A DNA stretch of 64,000 nucleotides, taken from contig NZ_CP120638.1 of the NCBI RefSeq assembly GCF_029537235.1, positions 3,350,501 to 3,414,500 on the forward strand. The letters run 5' to 3'. The notes beneath the pieces were generated by a model that was not told the DNA's origin, did not search any database, and worked only from the letters and a program-made list of their open reading frames with translations. Below are positions 57,652 to 64,000 of the stretch, piece by piece. Source of the stretch: Rhizobium sp. 32-5/1. Lineage in GTDB: Bacteria > Pseudomonadota > Alphaproteobacteria > Rhizobiales > Rhizobiaceae. Within the stretch, counting starts at the first letter, position 1. Each line of letters begins with the position of its first letter. The position numbers were made by a program, and so were the translations under genes.

Positions 57652-59162
57652 GCGCTGAAGACGGCATCGTCGACCTGTTCATCATCGGCGGCGGCGTCAA
57701 CGGCGCCGGCATCGCGCGCGATGCTGCAGGGCGCGGTATGTCCGTGGTTTTGTGCGAGAAGGACGATCTGGCCCAAGGCACCAGTTCCCGCTCTGGCAAG
57801 CTCGTCCATGGGGGCTTGCGCTACCTCGAATATTACGAATTCCGGCTGGTACGTGAGGCGCTGATCGAGCGCGAGGTGCTCTTAGAATCAGCACCGCACA
57901 TCATCTGGCCGATGCGCTTCGTCCTGCCGCACAGTTCGTCCGATCGCCCGGCATGGCTCGTACGTCTCGGCCTGTTTCTCTACGACCATCTCGGCGGCCG
58001 CAAGCGCCTGCCGGGCACGCGCACGCTCAATCTGGCGACGGCGCCGGAGGGCGCGCCGATCAAGCGGGACTACCGCAAGGGTTTCGAATATTCCGACTGC
58101 TGGGTGGACGATGCCCGGCTCGTGCTTTTGAATGCGCTCGATGCCAGCGAACGGGGCGCCGACATTCATACCCGCACCGCCTGCACATCCATCAGGCGAA
58201 ACGGCGATCTCTGGGATATCGAGATGACCGAGGCCTATTCCGGCCGCAAGATTCCCGTCAAGGCGCGCTGCGTCGTCAATACGGCAGGCCCATGGGTCAA
58301 TGACGTCATCGGGCGGGTCGCGGGATTGAACTCGGCGCGCAATGTCCGGTTGGTCAAGGGCAGCCACATCATCGTGCCGAAATTCTGGGAAGGGCGTCAG
58401 GCCTATCTCGTCCAGAACCCGGACAAGCGGGTGATTTTCATCAACCCTTACGAAAACGATCTGGCCCTGATCGGCACCACGGATATTCCCTATGAGGGAC
58501 GGCCGGAGGATGTTACGCCGGATGACAGCGAGATCGACTACCTGATCACGTCGGTCAACCGCTATTTCAAGCAGCAGCTGGCCAAAAGCGATATCGTGCA
58601 CTGCTTCTCCGGCGTGCGGCCGCTTTACGACGACAATGCGGAAAATCCGTCCGCCGTGACGCGCGACTATATTTTCGAGGTCGATGGCGCAGACGGCAAG
58701 GCGCCGCTGCTCTCCGTCTTCGGCGGCAAGATCACGACGTTTCGCAAGCTGTCCGAACATGCGCTGGAAAAGATTCGGCCGTTCTTTCCGGCCATGAAGC
58801 CGGGCTGGACCGCAAAGGGTACGTTACCGGGCGGCGACATGCCGGAGGCGGATTTCGACCAGTTCCTCGGCGATCTCAGGGCCCGCTATCGCTGGCTGCC
58901 GGTGGACCTCGCCAAGCATTATGCGCGGCTCTACGGCACGCGCGCCCATGAACTGATCGGCAATGCCGCCGCGCTCGAGGATCTCGGGCAGGCTTTCGGA
59001 AAGCTTTTGCGCGCACGCGAGGTGCAGTTCCTGATGGAGACCGAATGGGCGCGGACGCCGCAGGACATTCTGGAGCGGCGCACGAAACACGGATTGCACA
59101 TGACATCAGGCGAGCGCGAGACGTTCACAGCCTGGTTCGAGCAGCAATCGCAGGCGGCCTGA
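57648..59162 (+). CDS. GlpD-family FAD dehydrogenase (glycerol-3-phosphate / erythritol-phosphate dehydrogenase, EryB-like)
   Basis: 504 residues from GTG 57648, behind AGGAGG. FAD fold LFIIGGGVNGAGIARDAAGRG, then TSSRSGKLVHGGLRYLEYYEFRLVREAL, the typical GlpD signature, and VFGGKITTFRKLSEHAL. The length (504) matches both GlpD and Brucella EryB (about 502). Given EryA-, EryC- and EryD-like neighbours, oxidation of a polyol-phosphate to a ketose-phosphate is more likely than glycerol-3-phosphate. Confidence 0.88.
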   Translation: MSAEDGIVDLFIIGGGVNGAGIARDAAGRGMSVVLCEKDDLAQGTSSRSGKLVHGGLRYLEYYEFRLVREALIEREVLLESAPHIIWPMRFVLPHSSSDRPAWLVRLGLFLYDHLGGRKRLPGTRTLNLATAPEGAPIKRDYRKGFEYSDCWVDDARLVLLNALDASERGADIHTRTACTSIRRNGDLWDIEMTEAYSGRKIPVKARCVVNTAGPWVNDVIGRVAGLNSARNVRLVKGSHIIVPKFWEGRQAYLVQNPDKRVIFINPYENDLALIGTTDIPYEGRPEDVTPDDSEIDYLITSVNRYFKQQLAKSDIVHCFSGVRPLYDDNAENPSAVTRDYIFEVDGADGKAPLLSVFGGKITTFRKLSEHALEKIRPFFPAMKPGWTAKGTLPGGDMPEADFDQFLGDLRARYRWLPVDLAKHYARLYGTRAHELIGNAAALEDLGQAFGKLLRAREVQFLMETEWARTPQDILERRTKHGLHMTSGERETFTAWFEQQSQAA

Positions 59163-59183
59163 AACAGGATATCGGAGACTGGC

Positions 59184-60235
59184 GTGAGAAGTTCTGAATT
59201 TGAAGCCCTGCTGGATGTGTCGGCCCGTGTCGGTGCCGATCCGGATCTCGTGCAGGGAGCAGGGGCAATACCTCGATCAAGGAGGGCGGCACGCTCTGGA
59301 TCAAGGCGTCCGGTCTCTGGCTGATGCAGGCGCGGCAAAGGGATGTCATGGTGCCGGTAGCACTCGATCCCCTGCTCGATGCCTTGGAGCGGGACGATCC
59401 CTCGACGGAAAAGGCGCAGGATTTCGTCATCGCGGATCGCAATCCGCAGGGACTGCGACCATCGATCGAAACGACCGTGCATGCACTGATGCCGCAGAAG
59501 GTGGTCATCCACGTCCATTGCGTTGAGACCATTGCGACGGCGGTGCAGGCAAACGGGGAAGCCATCGCGGCGTCGAAACTGGCCGGAATCCCGCATGTCT
59601 TCGTGCCCTATGCTCGACCGGGCCTGCCGTTGGCAAAGGCGATTGCGGCACGCATCCGCGCGGATACCAGCGTGCTGATCCTCGGCAACCACGGGCTGGC
59701 CGTTGCCGGTGAAACCGTGGCCGAAGCGGAGGCTCTGCTGGTAGAGGTTTCAAAGCGCCTGGCCCTGCCTGCGCGCGCGCAGGCGGAACCTGATATTGCT
59801 GCCTTGTCGAGATTGGCCGTTGATAGCAGCTATATGCTTCCGGAAGATTTGCGCATCCATGATGCGGCGACCGATCTTGCCAGTTGCAAGATTGCAGCCG
59901 GCGGCAGTCTCTATCCCGACCATGTCATCTTTCTGGGCAAGGGTTCAGTTCTTGCGGCACCCCATGAAACCGCCGCCGCGATCGAACAGCGATTTGCAGC
60001 CGGTGGCGTGGCGCTGCCGCCGCTCCTCCTGTTTCCCGGCAAGGGTGCGCTCGTCAGCAGGGAGATCACGGCGGGCGCGCTGGCCATGGCGCGCTGCCTC
60101 CCCGATGTGCTGTCGCGTATTCCAGATGGCGCCCGGCTGCGCTATCTGACAGACGCGGAAAATACCGAGCTTCTCGGCTGGGACGCGGAGAAATACCGGC
60201 AGGCCCTGAACCGGGCCGGGCAGGCGCTGCAATGA
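59184..60235 (+). pseudogene. class II aldolase domain protein, about 350 aa, one frameshift
   Basis: Starts at GTG 59184 (GGAGA upstream). The break is at GGGG 59262-59265; one more G restores LVQGAGGNTSIKEGGTLWIKASG. Restored length about 350. It resembles the aldolase half of RhaD/YuxG-type bifunctional proteins: VIHVHCVETIATAV (HxH), LGNHGLAVAG, then a C-terminal extension (FLGKGSVLAAPHETAAAIEQR) without the dehydrogenase domain. This is a second, different aldolase in the operon. The stop overlaps the next start (ATGA). Confidence 0.75.
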
Positions 60236-61521
60236 CGGTGGCATCGGGAACGCCGCTCGTTATCGGCATCGATATCGGAACCTCCGGCGCCCGCGCCGTG
60301 GCCATGGACCTATCCTTCCGGATCGTTGCCTCTGGATCGGCGAAGATGGCCGATTTTTCCAGTGATCATCGTGATCCCGGCGTCTGGTGGAAGGCATTGC
60401 AAACCGCGCTCGGCGTCGTGCTTGCAGCGATCGATGCCACCCGCGTCCGGGCGATCAGCATCGACGGGACCTCCGGCACACTGCTCCCGGTGGGTGCTTC
60501 CGGCGAGCCCTTGGCGGTTCCGATGATGTACAACGATCCGGTCTCCGATGTGGATATTCTCGGGCGCATTTCGCAGTCCGCACCAAAAGAGAGCGCCGCC
60601 CATGGCGCAACCTCCGGGCTTGCGAAAGTCCTGACCTTCCAGGCGCTGCCAGATATCTTCCGTGTCCTGCATCAGGCCGATTGGCTGGCCGGGCACTTCA
60701 CCGGTCTCTACGACGTATCGGATGAAAACAATGCGCTGAAGACGGGGTTTGACCCCGTTGCGCGTTGCTGGCCCGAGTGGATTTCGCAAACCGGCGCACG
60801 CATGGACCTGCTGCCGGATGTCCTGCCCGCAGGTGCGCCGATCGCCGGCATCTCCGCGGTAGCGGCCGATGCCTTTGGGCTCCCGAGCGATGTGATCATC
60901 GTCGCCGGCACCACGGATGGCTGCGCGTCTTTCCTGGCCACCGGTGCCGACCAGCCCGGGGATGGTGTTTCCTCGCTCGGGACGACGCTGACAGTGAAGA
61001 TGCTGTCCGAGAGGCCATTATTCGCGCCGGAATACGGGCTCTACAGCCACCGCATCGGCGATATGTGGCTGGCCGGCGGGGCGTCCAATACCGGCGGCGT
61101 GGTGCTTGCCGCGCATTTCAGCGGCGAGCGGATTACTGAACTGTCGCGGGACATGGATCCATCGACAGAAACGGGGCTCGACTATTATCCGCTGGCGCGC
61201 GCCGGAGAACGTTTTCCGATCAACGATCCGCAGATGCAGCCGCGGATGTTGCCGAGGCCGGTGCAGGATATCGATTTCCTGAAGGCGATTTTCGAAGGCA
61301 TCGCCGGTGTCGAGCGGCTGGCCTATCAAAGGTTGGAGGGCCTCGGAAGCCCGGCCTTGCGCTCGATCCGCTCCGTCGGCGGCGGGGCGCAAAATCCGGC
61401 CTGGACTGCGATCCGCAGCCGTAGGCTTGCCGTCCCGTTCCTGCCGGTGCTTTCGGAGGAAGCGGCAGCCGGTGCTGCACGATTGGCGCTATCAGGCGCT
61501 GCACAGGCAGGTGTCCTATGA
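60232..61521 (+). CDS. second FGGY-family carbohydrate kinase (ribulo-/xylulokinase-like)
   Basis: 429 residues. LVIGIDIGTSGARAVAMD (phosphate 1), ISIDGTSGTLLPVGASG, IIVAGTTDGCASFLATGA, SLGTTLTVKML, and IRSVGGGAQNPAWTAIRSRRLAVPF (FGGY motif 2). Shorter than the EryA-like kinase (525 aa) and clearly not its duplicate. It implies that the pathway phosphorylates two different sugars, or an intermediate after aldol or redox steps. Starts on the aldolase stop, ends on the HAD start. Confidence 0.85.
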   Translation: MTVASGTPLVIGIDIGTSGARAVAMDLSFRIVASGSAKMADFSSDHRDPGVWWKALQTALGVVLAAIDATRVRAISIDGTSGTLLPVGASGEPLAVPMMYNDPVSDVDILGRISQSAPKESAAHGATSGLAKVLTFQALPDIFRVLHQADWLAGHFTGLYDVSDENNALKTGFDPVARCWPEWISQTGARMDLLPDVLPAGAPIAGISAVAADAFGLPSDVIIVAGTTDGCASFLATGADQPGDGVSSLGTTLTVKMLSERPLFAPEYGLYSHRIGDMWLAGGASNTGGVVLAAHFSGERITELSRDMDPSTETGLDYYPLARAGERFPINDPQMQPRMLPRPVQDIDFLKAIFEGIAGVERLAYQRLEGLGSPALRSIRSVGGGAQNPAWTAIRSRRLAVPFLPVLSEEAAAGAARLALSGAAQAGVL

Positions 61522-62373
61522 GCACTCCGGCACCGATTGCCGTGTCCGGCATCGGCGATCTTGCCGATCGTTTCGACGCGTTTCTGATCGACCAGTTCGG
61601 CGTGCTGCGCGACGGCAAGGGGCCATATCCCGGCGCCGCGGAAACCCTCAACCGATTGAAACAGGCGGGCAAGACGATCGTCATCCTGTCGAATTCCGGC
61701 AAGCGCTCGGCGGAGAACGACAGGCGCCTGGTAGCGCTCGGTTTCGATCTCGCACAGCTGGGACTGGTTCCTGACCTCAGGCGAGGTTGCCTGGCGCATC
61801 CTCGCCTTCGAAAGCCGGGGCGAGGGCAAGGGCGTGGCCCGCCGGTGCCTGCTGATCAGCCGCGATGGCGACACTTCACCGCTTGATGGCATCGACATCC
61901 AGCGCACGGAGCGGGGCGAGGACGCCGATTTTGTGCTTCTGGCGGCCAGCGAAGGCGATATCCTTCCGCTGTCCCACTATGAAGCGCTGCTTGTGCCGGC
62001 GGCGCGCCGCAATGTGCCGTGCCTGTGCACCAACCCCGACAAGATCATGCTGACCAAAGACAGCACGGCCTTCGGTGCCGGGCGTATTGCCGAGCTTTAC
62101 GAGCAGCTTGGAGGTCACGTCCGGTGGATCGGCAAGCCGTTTCCGGACATTTACGCCGCCGCCCGTGACTTTCTCGGACCGATCGATCCGCAGCGCATCT
62201 GCTGCATTGGCGACAGTATCGAGCATGACATTGTCGGGGCGGCGGGTGCGGGTTTTGCCTCAGTGCTCGTGACGACAGGCATTCTCGAAACGGCGACCGA
62301 TGCGCAGCGGCAGGCGCTGTTTGTCGAGCATGATGTCATCCCGGATTTCATCATGCCGAAATTTTTCTGGTAA
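61518..62373 (+). pseudogene. HAD-superfamily IIA phosphatase-like protein, one frameshift
   Basis: The restored protein has about 284 aa. Catalytic block DAFLIDQFGVLRDG (the second Asp of DxD is Gln/Phe shifted, as in the TIGR01459-type group) and VILSNSGKR; later ICCIGDSIEHDIVGAAGAGFASVLVTTG. The break is one G too many in GGG 61760-61762; removing it restores LAQLDWFLTSGEVAWRIL. This is the only insertion among the indels. Likely a sugar-phosphate phosphatase in the pathway. Confidence 0.75.
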
Positions 62374-62385
62374 AGGACGAAGCTC

Positions 62386-63330
62386 ATGGCGTTCACGCTG
62401 TCGCTCAACACCAATCCGCTGGTCAACCGCTTCGCCGAAGCCGACGACCTTGTTGACACGATCGCCGACAAGATCCGCATCGGTCATGTGCAGCTGACGC
62501 ATGAATTCATCAACCCGTCCTGGCCGGCTGCGACGATTACCAGGCATCTGCGGCAGTTTCGCAAGGCGCTCGCCCGGACCGGCGTCAAGGTGACGTCAGG
62601 CATGACCGGTCCCTATGGGCGGCTCAATCATTTCGGCCATCCGGATGCCGATGTCCGGCGCTACTATATCGACTGGTTCAAGACCTTCGCCGATATTTCC
62701 GCCGAACTGGGCGCCTCCGGAATGGGCACGCAGTTCGCGATCTTTACGCATAAGGACTATGACGATCCGGCCCGTCGCGAGGCCCTGATGCGGATCGCGA
62801 TCGATTGCTGGGCGGAGGTGGCGGCCCATGCCAAGGCCGCGGGTTTGAGCTATCTGTTCTGGGAGCCGATGTCCGTCGGCCGCGAGTTCGGCCATACGAT
62901 TGCGGAATGCCGCACGCTCGACACGCGGCTTTCGGAGGCGGGGCTGCCGATCCCTTTGAAGATGATGGTCGATATCGATCATGGCGATGTGACCTCCAGC
63001 AATCCAGCCGATATCGACCCTTACGCCTGGGCCGAGGCCTTCCCGAAGGAATCGCCGATCATCCACGTCAAGCAATCATCGATGAACAAGGGCGGCCACT
63101 GGCCCTTCATCGCCGCCCACAACAGGGATGGCCGCATCACGCCGGAAAAGCTGCTGGAAACCGTGCGTCGCGGTGGCGGAACCGACAACGAAATCTGTCT
63201 TGAACTGTCCTTCCGCGAGCGCGAACCAACCGATCACCTGGTGGTCGATATGATCCGCGAGTCGGTCGAATTCTGGGAGCCGCATATCGATACCGGCTTC
63301 AATCGATCGAACGGTGCGCCTCCAATCTGA
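62386..63330 (+). CDS. sugar phosphate isomerase/epimerase (AP-endonuclease-2-like barrel, EryC-like)
   Basis: 314 residues. A TIM barrel with metal ligands of the epimerase family: WEPMSVGREF (Glu), MMVDIDHGDVTS (Asp/His), IIHVKQSSMNKGGHWPF (His) and ICLELSFRE (Glu). Length and layout resemble Brucella EryC, an erythrulose-1-phosphate epimerase. The last gene of the operon, ending before a terminator. Confidence 0.82.
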   Translation: MAFTLSLNTNPLVNRFAEADDLVDTIADKIRIGHVQLTHEFINPSWPAATITRHLRQFRKALARTGVKVTSGMTGPYGRLNHFGHPDADVRRYYIDWFKTFADISAELGASGMGTQFAIFTHKDYDDPARREALMRIAIDCWAEVAAHAKAAGLSYLFWEPMSVGREFGHTIAECRTLDTRLSEAGLPIPLKMMVDIDHGDVTSSNPADIDPYAWAEAFPKESPIIHVKQSSMNKGGHWPFIAAHNRDGRITPEKLLETVRRGGGTDNEICLELSFREREPTDHLVVDMIRESVEFWEPHIDTGFNRSNGAPPI

Positions 63331-63385
63331 AGCACGGCATGGTTTGACATGCGCGCCTGTTTCCTCCCATGCACAGGCGCGACGA

Positions 63386-63413
63386 AACGCCCGGCAGCGA
63401 TGCCGGGCGTTTT
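63386..63413 (+). terminator. bidirectional terminator at the end of the polyol operon
   Basis: AACGCCCGGCA (63386-63396) and TGCCGGGCGTT (63401-63411) form an 11-bp perfect stem with loop GCGA, T-rich to the right and AAA to the left. It lies between the epimerase gene (+) and the MCP-like gene (-). Confidence 0.85.
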
Positions 63414-63422
63414 CGCGTCACC

Positions 63423-64000
63423 TCAGCCAGCGGCCGCGATGCGCACAGGGGCGCTGGCGTTCAGCGGGATAATGTGGTCGTGGATGGAGCGTTCCTGCGC
63501 CGTCGTATAGAGCGCGAAGATCTGCCCGCTGATGCTGTTCAGGGCGTCGCCGAGATCCGAAACATCCGGCAAATCCGGTCCTGCGAGGTCGAAGAGATCG
63601 TTCGTGCAGGTTGCAAGCACGTCTCCGAGATCATGTTGGAAATCGAGCTTGCTCATCGAAAGTGCGATCGTCCTTGCCAGTTCCTGGGCGTGTTCGGACA
63701 GGTTGGCGAGTTCGCCGTCGATCAGGTTGCCTGCGGAACGGATGGCGCCGATCTCTGATGTCAGTTGCTGGTCGAGACCGGGAGCGCCCCGCGCATTGCC
63801 ATCGGCGATGAGTCCGGCTGCATCTTCAAAACTCGACAGACCACTGACGATCGCGTCAGCGGATTCGTCAAGCTTGGCGGCGAAGAAACGCAATTCGGCG
63901 GTCACGACATTGATGGAGCGGCCTTCCTCGCCCATGCGGCTGCAGCGAAGATTGGTGTTCAGCGCCATGTAGTGGATGTCGGTCTTGACCGAGCGGATGT
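63423..64000 (-). CDS. MCP-like chemoreceptor or helical signalling protein, C-terminal part (runs off the window)
   Basis: The frame is open to base 64000. The part near the edge reads DIHYMALNTNLRCSRMGEEGRSINVVTAELRFFA, close to the methyl-accepting signalling hairpin ([21 protein letters not shown].EVR). The rest is a long helical tail (LDESADAIVSGLSSFEDAAGLI...) that lacks a CheR tether. An apparent ATG at 63968 is internal. It could be a non-canonical methyl-accepting protein; the sensor part is outside the window. Confidence 0.7.
   Translation of the reverse strand, partial: IRSVKTDIHYMALNTNLRCSRMGEEGRSINVVTAELRFFAAKLDESADAIVSGLSSFEDAAGLIADGNARGAPGLDQQLTSEIGAIRSAGNLIDGELANLSEHAQELARTIALSMSKLDFQHDLGDVLATCTNDLFDLAGPDLPDVSDLGDALNSISGQIFALYTTAQERSIHDHIIPLNASAPVRIAAAG

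Overview
The window looks like chromosomal DNA of a Rhizobiaceae bacterium (Rhizobium / Agrobacterium / Neorhizobium type). The grounds are high GC, the pairing of a DUF1127 gene with a CCTCCTCCC-motif small RNA, an oxidative galacturonate cluster whose order and protein lengths match the one characterised in Agrobacterium, and several Ery-like polyol proteins. I see no transposase, phage gene, integrase or CRISPR array.

Layout. 1-6.6 kb: housekeeping and small genes (gluQ end, AlkA-type glycosylase, HNH nuclease, DsbB, YqaA/DedA protein, tRNA-Leu(CAA), a broken FAD/NAD(P) protein, small hypotheticals). 6.7-14.3 kb: galacturonate/galactarate catabolism: TRAP transporter, galactarolactone isomerase, galactarolactone cycloisomerase, KdgD, GntR regulator and divergent uronate dehydrogenase, followed by an aldose-epimerase-like protein. 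15.3-22.4 kb: amine modules (PuuR-like regulator with an omega-aminotransferase; a second class III aminotransferase with a glutamine-synthetase-like ligase), with small hypotheticals, DUF1127, a cuckoo-type sRNA and RecX between them. 22.4-35.4 kb: glycosyltransferases, a deacetylase-like protein, methyltransferases, metallophosphoesterase, MBL hydrolase, a cNMP-binding protein and an ABC exporter that has lost its ATPase motifs. 35.4-41.4 kb: oligopeptide-type ABC importer. 41.6-47.3 kb: class III cyclase, UDP-sugar dehydrogenase, DUF3095 protein that resembles a cyclase, two methyltransferases. 47.5-63.3 kb: one long, translationally coupled polyol/sugar operon (SorC regulator, ABC importer with two different ATPases, two FGGY kinases, hydroxyacid dehydrogenase, two class II aldolases, GlpD/EryB-like dehydrogenase, HAD phosphatase, EryC-like epimerase). 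The window ends inside an MCP-like gene.

The pathways make sense together. Uronates enter through the TRAP system and are oxidised by Udh, isomerised by Gli/Gci and dehydrated by KdgD; three copies of one 14-bp motif at the udh and kdgD promoter regions are candidate GntR sites. The last operon contains likely counterparts of EryA, EryB, EryC and EryD plus extra aldolase, kinase and dehydrogenase steps, so it probably degrades a polyol or tetrose/pentose through phosphorylated intermediates, under tandem palindromes that overlap a TTGACA box.

Caution: ten genes carry eleven single-base frameshifts, every one explicable by a homopolymer run one base too short (ten) or too long (one). This points to sequencing or assembly error rather than real gene decay. 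These genes are listed as pseudogene only because the frame is broken in the sequence given.
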